Below are positions 46,550 through 55,493 of a stretch of 62,668 nucleotides of DNA, one piece after another. The stretch covers positions 1-62,668 of the forward strand of contig DAHUYB010000019.1 of the NCBI GenBank assembly GCA_027315405.1, given 5' to 3'. Each line of letters starts with the position of its first letter. The first letter of the stretch is position 1. The position numbers and the translations under genes are program-made. This DNA is from Gammaproteobacteria bacterium (GTDB lineage Bacteria; Pseudomonadota; Gammaproteobacteria; Natronospirales; REEB76). The notes below the pieces were generated by a model. It was not told where the DNA came from, did not search any database, and saw only the letters and a list, made by a program, of their open reading frames with translations.

Positions 46550-47568
46550 TCAGGCGTTTTCTGGCGGTACTGCGTGCCCGCAACCTTGAATTCCTGCGCG
46601 ACCGTTCGGCGCTGGGCTGGAATATCGCCCTGCCGGTATTCATTGTGCTGGGCATGTGGCTGTTGTTTTCCGGTGGCGAAAAACCGCTGTTCAAGGTTGC
46701 GGTGTTCAGCGGTAGCATACCCCTTACCAGCCTGCACAATGATTTTCTTGAGACACGTTTTATACAGTTCTACAGCGCGCCCGAACTGCCGCCCGCCGTG
46801 CGTAAGGTCGAGCATGATCAAAGCGATATGCTGCTGGATCTGCATAATCCGGCGCATCCGCGATTCTGGGTCAATGAGAGCTCGCCCAAGGGTTATATCC
46901 TGGAAAAGATCCTGGCCGGCGAAAAGGATGTGCATTACAGCCGTGAATCGGTCAGCGGTCGCGCCATCCGTTACGTGGACTGGCTGGTACCGGGCATTCT
47001 GGGCATGAATATGATGTTCTCGTGCCTGTTCGGTGTCGGCTATGTGATCGTGCGCTATCGCAAGAGCGGCTTCCTCAAGCGTCTCAACGCCACACCCCTG
47101 AAAGCCGTCGAATTCATCGCCGCACAGGTGGCCTCCCGGCTGATCCTCATCATGCTCATTACCATCGCGGTATTCATCGGCACAGATTTGCTCGTGGGTT
47201 TTTACATGTCCGGCAGTTACCTGGCACTGCTGCTGGTGGCAATCCTGGGGGCAATCTCCATGATCTCGCTCGGTCTGCTGATCGCGGCACGGGTCAGCAG
47301 CGAGGAACTCGCCGGCGGCCTGCTCAATCTGCTGTCCTGGCCCATGATGTTTCTCTCGGGCGTCTGGTTTTCCCTGGAAGGCAGCCCTCCTTGGCTGCAG
47401 CATGCCGCCGCCATATTCCCACTGACCCAGCTCCTGGAAGGCGCCCGCGCCGTGATGCTGGATGGTGCCGGTGTGGTGCAAATCTTGCCAAATCTCCTGG
47501 CTCTGGCCGGTATGACCATCCTGTTCCTGGCCTTGGGCGCGCTCAGCTTCAAATGGAAAAATGATTGA
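46546..47568 (+). CDS. ABC-2 type transporter permease
   Basis: A 340-residue membrane protein of the ABC-2 family: one N-terminal helix (ALGWNIALPVFIVLGMWLLF), a periplasmic segment of about 120 residues, then five helices. The conserved cytoplasmic segment GVGYVIVRYRKSGFLKRLNA and TPLKAVEFIAAQ is the coupling region. Translationally coupled to the ATPase gene upstream. Confidence 0.92.
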   Translation: MIRRFLAVLRARNLEFLRDRSALGWNIALPVFIVLGMWLLFSGGEKPLFKVAVFSGSIPLTSLHNDFLETRFIQFYSAPELPPAVRKVEHDQSDMLLDLHNPAHPRFWVNESSPKGYILEKILAGEKDVHYSRESVSGRAIRYVDWLVPGILGMNMMFSCLFGVGYVIVRYRKSGFLKRLNATPLKAVEFIAAQVASRLILIMLITIAVFIGTDLLVGFYMSGSYLALLLVAILGAISMISLGLLIAARVSSEELAGGLLNLLSWPMMFLSGVWFSLEGSPPWLQHAAAIFPLTQLLEGARAVMLDGAGVVQILPNLLALAGMTILFLALGALSFKWKND

Positions 47569-47635
47569 TGGCGATACACTTGCTTTTCAGTATCACAAAC
47601 CCCAGTGATATTCATACCAATCAGCGACGCAAAGC

Positions 47636-48397
47636 ATGCTCGGATATTTCAGAAAATGGCGCGAGCGCCGCATCCTCCAGCGCCATCCGATTCTGGAACC
47701 GGCCTGGCAGTATGCCCTTGCCCATTGCACACCTGCGCGGCGTCTATCGGCCACCGCCCAAGCACGCCTGCGGGTGCTGGCAACCTTCTTTCTGCGGGAT
47801 AAATCTCTTGAACCGGTCCAAGGTCTGGAACTAACCGAAGACATGCGCACACTACTGGCTACCCATGCGTGTCTGCCCATCATCAATCTCGGCCTCAGCT
47901 GGTATGCGGGCTGGCACTCCATTGTGATTTATCCGGATCTCTTCGCCCCCAATCGCCAGACCGTGGACGCGGCCGGTGTCGTGCATCACCATCGCAGCGT
48001 CATGGCCGGGGAATCCTGGCAACGCGGCCCGGTGATTCTGTCCTGGGAAGCGGTCATGCAAGCCGGTTCGCCACCCGGTCACAACGTGGCCATCCACGAA
48101 TTCGCTCACAAACTGGATATGTTGAACGGTGAGGCTAATGGTTTTCCACCGCTGCATATGGAAATGGATATGGCGCGCTGGACGCAGGTATTCCATGCAG
48201 CCTATGCGCAGCTACAAAGTCTGCGTAACATGGGTGAGCCGCTGCCCATCAACGTTTATGCGTTGGAAAATCCCGCGGAATTCTTTGCGGTCGCCAGCGA
48301 AGCATTTTTCGAAACCCCGGCTGAGTTTCAAGCAGCCCTGTCGGAGGTTTACCAGCAGCTGTGCTTGTTCTACCGCCAGAATCCCCTAAACCACTAG
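47636..48397 (+). CDS. mtfA: MtfA-family zinc peptidase
   Basis: A 253-residue cytoplasmic metallopeptidase of the Mlc titration factor A family. Zinc motif HNVAIHEFAHKLDMLNGEAN, with NPAEFFAVASEAFFE downstream contributing the third ligand, and upstream IYPDLFAPNRQTVDAAGVVH. E. coli MtfA binds the glucose repressor Mlc and has aminopeptidase activity; whether an Mlc orthologue exists here is unknown. Confidence 0.9.
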   Translation: MLGYFRKWRERRILQRHPILEPAWQYALAHCTPARRLSATAQARLRVLATFFLRDKSLEPVQGLELTEDMRTLLATHACLPIINLGLSWYAGWHSIVIYPDLFAPNRQTVDAAGVVHHHRSVMAGESWQRGPVILSWEAVMQAGSPPGHNVAIHEFAHKLDMLNGEANGFPPLHMEMDMARWTQVFHAAYAQLQSLRNMGEPLPINVYALENPAEFFAVASEAFFETPAEFQAALSEVYQQLCLFYRQNPLNH

Positions 48398-48468
48398 GTT
48401 GTTCGCCGACGCCGGATGCATTTTCTGATTCAGTTAATATTAAACTCGGTACGTTGCACTTAATAGAA

Positions 48469-49278
48469 ATGGTCATACCACCCGCTCTCGTTGATATCGG
48501 CGCAAATCTCACCCACGACAGCTTTGATACCGACCGTGAGGCGGTGATTCAGCGTGCCCAGGCGGTGGGGGTCGCACGCTTCATCGTCACCGGCAGCGAC
48601 GTGGAGCACAGCCGCAAGGCGCTGCAATTGTGCCGCCAGTGGCCCGGGGTGCTGTATTGTACCGCCGGTACGCATCCGCATCATGCGAAAGATTTTGATG
48701 CAGCCACGCCGGATGCTCTGCATGCCTTGCTGAGCGAACCTGACGTCGTGGCGGTAGGTGAGTGCGGGCTGGATTATTTCCGCAACTTCTCGCCGCATGA
48801 AGCGCAGGCGCGCACTTTCGAGGCACAACTGCAGCTGGCGGCGAAAACCGGCAAGCCGATGTTCCTGCACCAGCGGGACGCGCATGCGGATTTAATAGCC
48901 ATCTTGAAACAATACCGGAATCGCTTAAACGCCGGGGTGCTGCATTGTTTCACCGGCAATAAAGCGGAATTGAAGGATTATCTGTCACTGGACTTATATA
49001 TCGGCATCACCGGTTGGATCTGCGACGAGCGCCGTGGCAGCCACCTACGGGAGTTGGTGAAGCTGATCCCGGACAACCGCCTGATGCTGGAAACCGACGC
49101 TCCGTATCTGTTGCCGCGCGATATCCGGCCGCGCCCCGCCCGCCATCGCAATGAGCCCATGTATCTGACACATATCTGCGAAGTGGCTGCAACCTGCATT
49201 GGCAAACCGGCTGCGCAGCTTGTTTCCGAAACCACCGCCAATGCACAGCATTTCTTCGGCCTGCCGCCTATATACTGA
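48469..49278 (+). CDS. tatD: TatD-family metal-dependent DNase
   Basis: A 269-residue TIM-barrel hydrolase from ATG 48469; an in-frame ATG at 48361 lies inside mtfA and is rejected. Metal ligands: Glu in AVGECGLDYFRNFSPHEAQA, His in PMFLHQRDAH, His in VLHCFTGNK and Asp in LMLETDAPYLLPRD. The N terminus reads IGANLTHDSF, like E. coli TatD itself rather than the HxH of YcfH/YjjV. TatD has 3'-5' exonuclease activity and a role in DNA repair and quality control. About 260 bp with no gene follow. Confidence 0.92.
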   Translation: MVIPPALVDIGANLTHDSFDTDREAVIQRAQAVGVARFIVTGSDVEHSRKALQLCRQWPGVLYCTAGTHPHHAKDFDAATPDALHALLSEPDVVAVGECGLDYFRNFSPHEAQARTFEAQLQLAAKTGKPMFLHQRDAHADLIAILKQYRNRLNAGVLHCFTGNKAELKDYLSLDLYIGITGWICDERRGSHLRELVKLIPDNRLMLETDAPYLLPRDIRPRPARHRNEPMYLTHICEVAATCIGKPAAQLVSETTANAQHFFGLPPIY

Positions 49279-49536
49279 GCCGACCATCAAATGGTGCCTA
49301 CCAGACCACCGAAAGTCGCGGTTTTATCGGTATTCCGAGCAACAGGGAACAGAAACATGCGCACTATTTATCGTTCTCCTCAGTAATAGCGCATGAGAAT
49401 CTGAATACCAATGCTTGCATGGCTCTCATGCCGCCTTCCCTGGTGGGAGAGGTCGGGATAAGGGGGGCAAAGGTACTTTATTAGACACGCTCAGTTAAAA
49501 TAGGATACTTGCCACTGATACAACTTGGAGTCGCGG

Positions 49537-50946
49537 ATGAACGCTGAGAAAATCAAATACTTTGTGAACAAGACTTGGGATGACTCCATCCTGCCTGCTC
49601 TTCAGGACTATATCCGTATCCCCAACAAATCGGTGATTTTCGACCGGCAGTGGCAACAGCACGGTTACATGGAGAAAGCCGTGCAGCTTGCGGCCAACTG
49701 GTGCCGCAGGCACCCGGTCGAAGGCATGCAGCTGGAAATCATGCGCCTCGAAGGCCGCACGCCGCTGTTGTTCATAGAGATTCCCGGTGCCAACAAGGAT
49801 ACAGTGCTGCTGTACGGCCATCTGGATAAACAGCCGGAATTCAGCGGTTGGCAAACAGGTCTGGACCCCTGGACGCCGGTACACCGGGGCGACAAACTCT
49901 ATGGTCGCGGCGGCGCCGACGACGGCTATGCGGTGTTTTCCTCGCTCACCGCCATCCGTGCCTTGCAGCAACAGAATATTCCCCATGCCCGCTGTGTGCT
50001 AGTGATTGAATGCTGCGAGGAATCCGGCAGTTTTGATCTGCCTTTCCATATCCAGCAACTGGGCTCGCGTCTCGGCGATGTGAGTCTGGTGGTATGCCTG
50101 GATGCGGAATGCGGCAATTACAGCCAGCTTTGGACCACCACTACCCTGCGCGGCAACCTGGTAGGCACCCTCAGCGTAGACGTGCTCACGGAGGGCGTGC
50201 ATTCCGGCGCCGCCAGCGGCATCGTGCCATCCAGTTTCCGCGTACTGCGCAGCCTGCTGGAGCGCGTGGAAAACAGTGCCACTGGCGCCATCAAGGTTAA
50301 AAGTCTTAAGCCTATCATCCCCGCACAGCGCCGCCAGCAGATCCGCCGCGCCGCGAAGGTGCTGGGTAAGAGCATGTACGGCAAATTTCCCATGGTGGAA
50401 GGCATGCAGCCCTTATCCCACGATCCGGTGAAACTCATTACCGACAACACCTGGGGCGCGACCCTCTCCATCACCGGTGCCGATGGCATTCCGGCGCTGG
50501 CCGATGCCGGCAACGTGCTGCGGCCGCGCACTGCGCTGAAACTTTCGTTCCGTCTGCCGCCCACGGCCGATGCGCGCAAAGTTAGCGCCGAGGTAAAACG
50601 TCTGCTGGAGAAGAGTCCGCCCTACCAGGCGCGGGTAAAATTCAATGTGGAATCCGCCATGGGAGGCTGGAATGCACCGCCCGTGGCGCCGTGGCTGGAG
50701 CGTTCCATGCAAGCGGCGTCGAAAGCGTTTTTCGGCAAAGACGCCATGTACATGGGCACCGGCGGCAGCATTCCCTTCATGGGCATGCTGGGCAAGAAAT
50801 TCCCCAAGGCCCAGTTCCTGGTGACCGGTCTATTAGGTCCCCATTCCAACGCTCATGGACCCAACGAATTCCTGCACATCCCCACCGCCAAAAAACTTAC
50901 AGCTTGTGTCGCGCAAGTGCTCGCCGACCACCAACAGCGTAAGTAG
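49537..50946 (+). CDS. M20-family metallopeptidase
   Basis: A 469-residue dizinc hydrolase. Zinc ligands and catalytic residues are visible: LLYGHLDKQPEFSGWQ, GRGGADDGYAVFSS, VIECCEESGSFDLP, LDAECGNYSQ and PHSNAHGPNEF. GGAG precedes ATG 49537 at 6 bp. Family members are dipeptidases, deacetylases and carboxypeptidases; the HLDKQPE form is seen in the subgroup acting on dipeptides. Substrate not certain. Confidence 0.92.
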   Translation: MNAEKIKYFVNKTWDDSILPALQDYIRIPNKSVIFDRQWQQHGYMEKAVQLAANWCRRHPVEGMQLEIMRLEGRTPLLFIEIPGANKDTVLLYGHLDKQPEFSGWQTGLDPWTPVHRGDKLYGRGGADDGYAVFSSLTAIRALQQQNIPHARCVLVIECCEESGSFDLPFHIQQLGSRLGDVSLVVCLDAECGNYSQLWTTTTLRGNLVGTLSVDVLTEGVHSGAASGIVPSSFRVLRSLLERVENSATGAIKVKSLKPIIPAQRRQQIRRAAKVLGKSMYGKFPMVEGMQPLSHDPVKLITDNTWGATLSITGADGIPALADAGNVLRPRTALKLSFRLPPTADARKVSAEVKRLLEKSPPYQARVKFNVESAMGGWNAPPVAPWLERSMQAASKAFFGKDAMYMGTGGSIPFMGMLGKKFPKAQFLVTGLLGPHSNAHGPNEFLHIPTAKKLTACVAQVLADHQQRK

Positions 50947-50950
50947 ATTC

Positions 50951-51082
50951 CCCCAGCTAAAGCTGGGGTCCTTACCGTTACAGTTCCAGACGGCATTGAC
51001 ATAAATCCGGGTGAGTCACCCGAATTCAGGAACCGGCGGCGATACCGCCGCCAGGCTCATTCATCCCCGGGTGAACCCGGGG
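50951..51082. repeat. Cluster of four palindromic hairpins
   Basis: Four near-perfect inverted repeats spaced 12-40 bp apart: CCCCAGCT-AA-AGCTGGGG (50951-50968), CGGGTGA-G-TCACCCG (51008-51022), GGCGGCG-ATAC-CGCCGCC (51035-51052) and CCCCGGGT-GA-ACCCGGGG (51065-51082). The stems have different sequences, so this is not a simple repeat array. The first could end transcription of the peptidase gene, but none has a good T run. Confidence 0.8.
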
Positions 51083-51187
51083 TATTCTGTCTTCGACCGC
51101 ATAAAAACTGACGAATACAAATTTCACATCATAAAAGAATGGATATTGAGCCACTATTGACGCTGCACTCGTTCGGCAGCATGAATT

Positions 51188-51793
51188 TTAAGGCTGCAAC
51201 GCCAATGTTTCCTTCCCCCGTGGCACACCAGCGGCTTCGCGCAAGTTCGCCCAGATGATTTCCAGCTGCGCGTCCAATTCCGGAACCGTGGTCTTTTTCA
51301 GGCGGCGCAGCGGCTTAGCAAACTCCTCCAGCAATTCCACGCCCTCGGGCCGGCCCTTGGGGAAGCGTGCATGCCGCGTGAAGATGATACGTGGCACGAT
51401 AGCCAGTTCCGGCACCAGTGCACGTACCGCCAAAATTTGATCCTGTATGAGATGCAATGGATTACGAAAGTTGAAACGCCGATGCCGGCTGATGGCGGTC
51501 CATTGATCCATTTTCTCCGCGCCGAAGATCGCGCCCTCCGCGTCACGCAGTATCAGTACATAGAGCCGGCCATCGCGCAGCAACAACGCATCGATGCCGA
51601 TATGCCCCCCTACCCCATCGGGCAATACCACGTTATGCAGTAGCCGATCGGAAATATTTCTTAGAGCTGACAGTGTACTCCGGCGCATCGTGGTTAGGCG
51701 CAGCCAGATGAATAATGCCCCCAATCCAACGATCACAACCGCCGTCAGCACCGCCAGCAGCCAGAACCAGCTATCGTCAAACCAACGATGCAT
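51188..51793 (-). CDS. NERD-like domain membrane protein
   Basis: A 201-residue protein with one N-terminal membrane helix (FWLLAVLTAVVIVGLGALFIW) and a domain resembling NERD (nuclease-related): GGHIGIDALLLRDGRLYVLI followed by LRDAEGAIFGAEKMDQW. The nuclease-type ExK motif is not conserved (LILRDAEG where IEVKNYSG would be usual), so catalysis is doubtful. Function unknown. Confidence 0.68.
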   Translation of the reverse strand: MHRWFDDSWFWLLAVLTAVVIVGLGALFIWLRLTTMRRSTLSALRNISDRLLHNVVLPDGVGGHIGIDALLLRDGRLYVLILRDAEGAIFGAEKMDQWTAISRHRRFNFRNPLHLIQDQILAVRALVPELAIVPRIIFTRHARFPKGRPEGVELLEEFAKPLRRLKKTTVPELDAQLEIIWANLREAAGVPRGKETLALQP

Positions 51794-51883
51794 ATGGAAC
51801 GCTCTCGCTTGAGTGAGTGAATTTCTTGTGCAGCGGACGGGCCAGCATCCGTAGTGTGTATATTAACTTAGGTTGCGTGATAT

Positions 51884-52189
51884 CTAAAAACGGATGCGCC
51901 CCAGAAGAATGTCACGGAACATGACCCAATCGCCCATGAAACTGTAGAAAGGATGGGTGAAAGTCGCGGGACGGTTATGCGCGAAGAAGAAATGGCCGAT
52001 CCAGGCGAATCCATAGCCGAAGAGCGGCATCAGGATAAATCCCCACCACCGGTGGCTAATCAGTACGAGGATGAGCGTCAACAGCACCAGGCAACTGCCA
52101 AAAAAATGCAGCCGCCGGCAGATACGGTTACCGTGCTCGCCGAGGTAGAAAGGATAAAACTCCCGAAAACTTTTGAATGCTTCAGCCAT
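51884..52189 (-). CDS. Mpo1-like (DUF962) membrane protein
   Basis: A 101-residue protein with two to three membrane segments and the Mpo1/DUF962 motifs FYPFYLGEHGNRICRRLHFF and FAWIGHFFFAHNRPATFTHP. Yeast Mpo1 is an iron-dependent dioxygenase in 2-hydroxy fatty-acid breakdown; its histidine pairs are conserved here. A lipid-oxidation role in bacteria is by analogy. Confidence 0.87.
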   Translation of the reverse strand: MAEAFKSFREFYPFYLGEHGNRICRRLHFFGSCLVLLTLILVLISHRWWGFILMPLFGYGFAWIGHFFFAHNRPATFTHPFYSFMGDWVMFRDILLGRIRF

Positions 52190-52207
52190 GGTGCTCCGTA
52201 CCGGCTC

Positions 52208-52603
52208 TCAGCCCGCCAAGACAAATACACCGCGCGCATCGTGCAATACAGCGATGCTCACGATAAACCCGAATAACAGGATAGCCGCTGTGAACAGGCA
52301 CACTTTCAACCAGCGCGGCCGGCGCAGGCGAAAAGCCAGCACCCCCAGCACGATATAGCCAATCACGCACAGCAGCTTAACGCCCAGCCAGGTGACATGC
52401 AGGGGGTTGAGTTGCAGCAATACTGCCAGCCACACACCGAAAGCCAGCAGCAGGGTATCCACCGCCGGCGGCAGCCACTTCCAGATCTGGGCTGTAAGTA
52501 CTTTTGCCATTAATACCGTGATGCCGCCGCGCACGATGAACAGCATCAGGCTGGCGGCGGCACACAGTATGTGCAGCAATTTGAGACTGGGATAGAGCCA
52601 CAT
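52208..52603 (-). CDS. SirB2-family membrane protein
   Basis: A 131-residue four-helix membrane protein of the SirB family (YPSLKLLHILCAAASLMLFI, VDTLLLAFGVWLAVLL, WLGVKLLCVIGYIVLGVLAF). The family is named after a Salmonella gene first linked to invasion gene regulation; molecular function is unknown. Lies 18 bp upstream of the Mpo1-like gene on the same strand and is divergent from the SUF operon. Confidence 0.85.
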   Translation of the reverse strand: MWLYPSLKLLHILCAAASLMLFIVRGGITVLMAKVLTAQIWKWLPPAVDTLLLAFGVWLAVLLQLNPLHVTWLGVKLLCVIGYIVLGVLAFRLRRPRWLKVCLFTAAILLFGFIVSIAVLHDARGVFVLAG

Positions 52604-52699
52604 GAAACACAGATAGTCGCCTGCAAAGCCCGCAGTTTACCCGCTGCCGGGGATGCCTCGGGACTGCCATCACCAAGCGGCTGGCGCGCTTCCCTGGGT

Positions 52700-52731
52700 T
52701 AATTAATAGGACTAAAATAGTCCCAATTAAG
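52700..52731. promoter_or_regulatory. IscR/Rrf2-type operator before the SUF operon
   Basis: GGACTA-AAA-TAGTCC (52709-52723) is a perfect 6-bp inverted repeat set in AT-rich flanks (TTAATTAATA / CAATTAA) that extend the symmetry. It resembles IscR-type [Fe-S] regulator sites and lies 26 bp before the Rrf2 gene, so autoregulation is likely. Confidence 0.75.
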
Positions 52732-52748
52732 GTAACCCGTCTAAGCCC

Positions 52749-53219
52749 ATGTTGCGCCTCAGCAAACTCACGGATTACGGCACGGTGGTGCTGGCCCAGA
52801 TGGCCCATCACCCCGGCGCCGTGCACACCGCCACCGATCTGGCGGTCGCCACCCGCGTGGCACTGCCCACCGTGAGCAAGCTGCTCAAGTACTTTGCCCG
52901 GGCCGGACTGGTGACCTCGCAGCGCGGCGCCCGCGGCGGCTACACCCTTGCCCGCCCGCCGGAATTGATTACCGCCGTGCAAATCATTGACGCCGTCGAG
53001 GGACCGGTGGCCATTACCCAGTGCAGTCTGGGCCACGATCGTTGCGGCATCGAGCCGGTGTGCGGCGTGGGCCACAACTGGCAACGCATCAGTCTTAGCA
53101 TTCGCGATGCCCTGAAAACCGTGACCCTGACCCAGCTGGCGCGTCCGGCGGCGCCGATAGTGCCGCCCGTGGAAATGCGGGTGGCGCTCACCGGCCTGAA
53201 GCGCCGCGATGCAAAGTAG
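52749..53219 (+). CDS. Rrf2-family SUF operon regulator
   Basis: A 156-residue Rrf2 regulator: [20 protein letters not shown], recognition region [40 protein letters not shown]. Three cysteines ([20 protein letters not shown]) form the expected Fe-S cluster site, so it would sense iron-sulfur status. The gene overlaps the start region of sufB by a few bases upstream of its GTG, and a palindromic operator precedes it. It matches the SUF-linked regulator subfamily known from Xanthomonas-type gammaproteobacteria. Confidence 0.93.
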   Translation: MLRLSKLTDYGTVVLAQMAHHPGAVHTATDLAVATRVALPTVSKLLKYFARAGLVTSQRGARGGYTLARPPELITAVQIIDAVEGPVAITQCSLGHDRCGIEPVCGVGHNWQRISLSIRDALKTVTLTQLARPAAPIVPPVEMRVALTGLKRRDAK

Positions 53220-53229
53220 AGGAGTCCGC

Positions 53230-54678
53230 GTGGCTACTGAACCCCAAAATGTGGAAAAACTGATGCGTGGCGAGTACCGCCACGGCTTCATCACCGATAT
53301 CGAGTCCGACACGGTGCCGCCGGGACTGAATGAAGACGTGATCCGGCTGATCTCCGCCAAGAAAAATGAACCGGCGTTCATGCTGGAATGGCGGCTCAAG
53401 GCCTATCGCCACTGGCTCGGCATGCAGGAACCGCTTTGGGCGCATGTCAAGCATCCGCCCATCGACTATCAGGCGATTTCCTACTACTCCGCGCCGAAAT
53501 CAAAGCGCAACGCACCCAAGAGCCTTGCTGAGGTGGATCCAAAACTGCTGGAGACCTATGAGAAACTCGGCGTGCCGCTGCACGAGCGCGCCAAGCTCGC
53601 CGGTGTGGCGGTGGATGCGGTATTCGATTCGGTTTCCGTGGCCACCACCTTCCGCAAGAAACTCGCGGAAGCCGGCGTCATCTTCTGCCCGTTCTCGGAA
53701 GCCGTGAAGGAACATCCGGCGCTGGTGGAAAAATACCTGGGCTCGGTAGTGCCCTACTCCGACAACTTCTTCGCGACCCTCAACTCGGCGGTCTTCAGCG
53801 ACGGGTCCTTCGTATTCGTGCCCAAGGGCGTGCGCTGCCCCATGGAACTGTCCACCTATTTTCGCATCAATGCCGCCAACACCGGCCAGTTCGAGCGCAC
53901 CTTGATCGTCGCCGAAGAAGGCGCTTACGTGAGTTACCTGGAAGGTTGCACCGCGCCCATGCGCGATGAGAACCAGTTGCATGCGGCGGTGGTGGAACTG
54001 ATCGCGCTGGAAGGCGCGCAAATAAAATATTCAACCGTACAGAACTGGTATCCCGGCGACGAAAACGGCGTGGGCGGCATCTACAATTTCGTCACCAAAC
54101 GCGGCGATTGCCGTGGCGCCAACTCCAGGATTTCCTGGACCCAGGTGGAAACCGGTTCGGCCATCACCTGGAAATATCCCAGTGTGCTGCTGAAAGGCGA
54201 CAACTCCATCGGCGAATTCTATTCGGTGGCGGTGGCCAACCATTATCAGCAGGCGGACACCGGCACCAAGATGATCCATATCGGCAAGAACACCAGAAGC
54301 ACAATCGTTTCCAAAGGCATTTCCGCCGGCCACGGACAGAACAGCTACCGCGGCCTGGTGAAAATGCTGGCGGGGGCCGAGCACGCGCGCAACTACACCC
54401 AATGCGACTCGTTGCTCATGAGCAACCGCTGTGGCGCCCACACCTTCCCCTACATGGAAGTGAGGAACCCCACGGCCAAGGTCGAGCACGAAGCCACCAC
54501 CTCCAAGATCAGCGACGATCAATTGTTCTATTGCCGCAGCCGCGGCGTTTCCACGGAGGACGCCGTCAACATGATCGTCAGCGGCTTCTGCAAGGACGTG
54601 TTCAAGGAACTGCCCATGGAATTCGCCGTGGAAGCGCAACGCCTGCTGGCCGTGACACTGGAAGGTGCGGTTGGTTAA
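53230..54678 (+). CDS. sufB: Fe-S cluster assembly scaffold SufB
   Basis: The 482-residue SufB, central part of the SufBC2D scaffold on which Fe-S clusters form. Start GTG 53230 is chosen for GAGGAG upstream; the earlier in-frame extension lies inside the regulator gene. Motifs: [60 protein letters not shown] (containing the conserved Cys) and [20 protein letters not shown]. Confidence 0.97.
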   Translation: MATEPQNVEKLMRGEYRHGFITDIESDTVPPGLNEDVIRLISAKKNEPAFMLEWRLKAYRHWLGMQEPLWAHVKHPPIDYQAISYYSAPKSKRNAPKSLAEVDPKLLETYEKLGVPLHERAKLAGVAVDAVFDSVSVATTFRKKLAEAGVIFCPFSEAVKEHPALVEKYLGSVVPYSDNFFATLNSAVFSDGSFVFVPKGVRCPMELSTYFRINAANTGQFERTLIVAEEGAYVSYLEGCTAPMRDENQLHAAVVELIALEGAQIKYSTVQNWYPGDENGVGGIYNFVTKRGDCRGANSRISWTQVETGSAITWKYPSVLLKGDNSIGEFYSVAVANHYQQADTGTKMIHIGKNTRSTIVSKGISAGHGQNSYRGLVKMLAGAEHARNYTQCDSLLMSNRCGAHTFPYMEVRNPTAKVEHEATTSKISDDQLFYCRSRGVSTEDAVNMIVSGFCKDVFKELPMEFAVEAQRLLAVTLEGAVG

Positions 54679-54682
54679 CCCC

Positions 54683-54716
54683 TCACCTTGCCCTCTCCCA
54701 CAAGGGGCGAGGGTGA
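54683..54716. repeat. Intergenic hairpin between sufB and sufC
   Basis: TCACC...GGTGA outer stem with an inner CCTCT/GGGG-type stem in the 62-bp spacer. The sequence CCCTCTCCCAC...GGGGCGAGGG is like the short dispersed intergenic palindromes found in many gammaproteobacteria. It may moderate sufB/sufC expression. Confidence 0.5.
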
Positions 54717-54740
54717 AATGTTGAAGAGGACTTTAGTTAC

Positions 54741-55493
54741 ATGCTGAGCATTAAGAATTTACACGCCAAGGTTGAAGGACGGGACATCCTTAAAGGACTG
54801 GACCTTGAGGTCCAGGCGGGAGAGGTACATGCAATTATGGGCCCCAACGGTTCCGGCAAAAGCACCCTTGTGCATATCCTCGCCGGTCGCGACGGCTATG
54901 AAGTCACCGCCGGCAGCGTGAGTTACCTGGGCAAGGATCTGCTGTCCATGGTCCCTGAGGAACGCGCCCACGCCGGCGTGTTTTTGGCGTTCCAATATCC
55001 GGTGGAAATCCCTGGCGTCAACAACGTGTATCTGCTCAAGGCGGCCTACAACGCGATCCGCAAACACCGCGGCGAGGAGCAACTGGACGCTATGGATTTC
55101 CTCGCTATGGTGAAGGCCAAGATGCAATTTATGGAAATAGATCCGAGTTTCCTCAACCGCGCCGTGAACGAAGGTTTCTCCGGCGGCGAGAAGAAACGCA
55201 ACGAGATACTGCAGATGTTGGTGCTGGAGCCCAAGCTGGCGCTGTTGGACGAGACCGACTCAGGTCTGGATATAGACGCCCTCAAGGTCGTAGCCAAGGG
55301 CATCAACAGGCTGCGTTCTCCGGAACGCGCCATGGTCATGGTCACCCATTACCAGCGGTTGTTGGATTACATCGAACCGGATCTCGTGCATGTCCTGGCC
55401 GGCGGCCGCATCCTTAAATCCGGAGACAAGAACCTTGCGCTGGAACTGGAACGGCGAGGTTACGACTGGGTATTGGCCGAGGCGGCGGCATGA
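54741..55493 (+). CDS. sufC: Fe-S assembly ATPase SufC
   Basis: ABC-type ATPase of the SUF scaffold, 250 residues. Walker A MGPNGSGKSTLVHILAGRDG, signature FSGGEKKRNEILQ, Walker B ALLDETDSGLDIDALKVVA, H-loop VMVTHYQRLLDYI. ETDSGLD in place of EPTxGLD is the SufC hallmark. Overlaps sufD by ATGA. Confidence 0.97.
   Translation: MLSIKNLHAKVEGRDILKGLDLEVQAGEVHAIMGPNGSGKSTLVHILAGRDGYEVTAGSVSYLGKDLLSMVPEERAHAGVFLAFQYPVEIPGVNNVYLLKAAYNAIRKHRGEEQLDAMDFLAMVKAKMQFMEIDPSFLNRAVNEGFSGGEKKRNEILQMLVLEPKLALLDETDSGLDIDALKVVAKGINRLRSPERAMVMVTHYQRLLDYIEPDLVHVLAGGRILKSGDKNLALELERRGYDWVLAEAAA

Noticed and set aside
46312-47481. 389-codon minus-strand frame over the ABC transporter genes
   Set aside because: Antisense to an ATPase and permease pair with full motifs; His/Gln-rich composition is typical of a shadow frame.
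50951-51082. CRISPR array
   Set aside because: The four hairpins differ in sequence and spacing; there is no repeated unit and no cas gene in the window.
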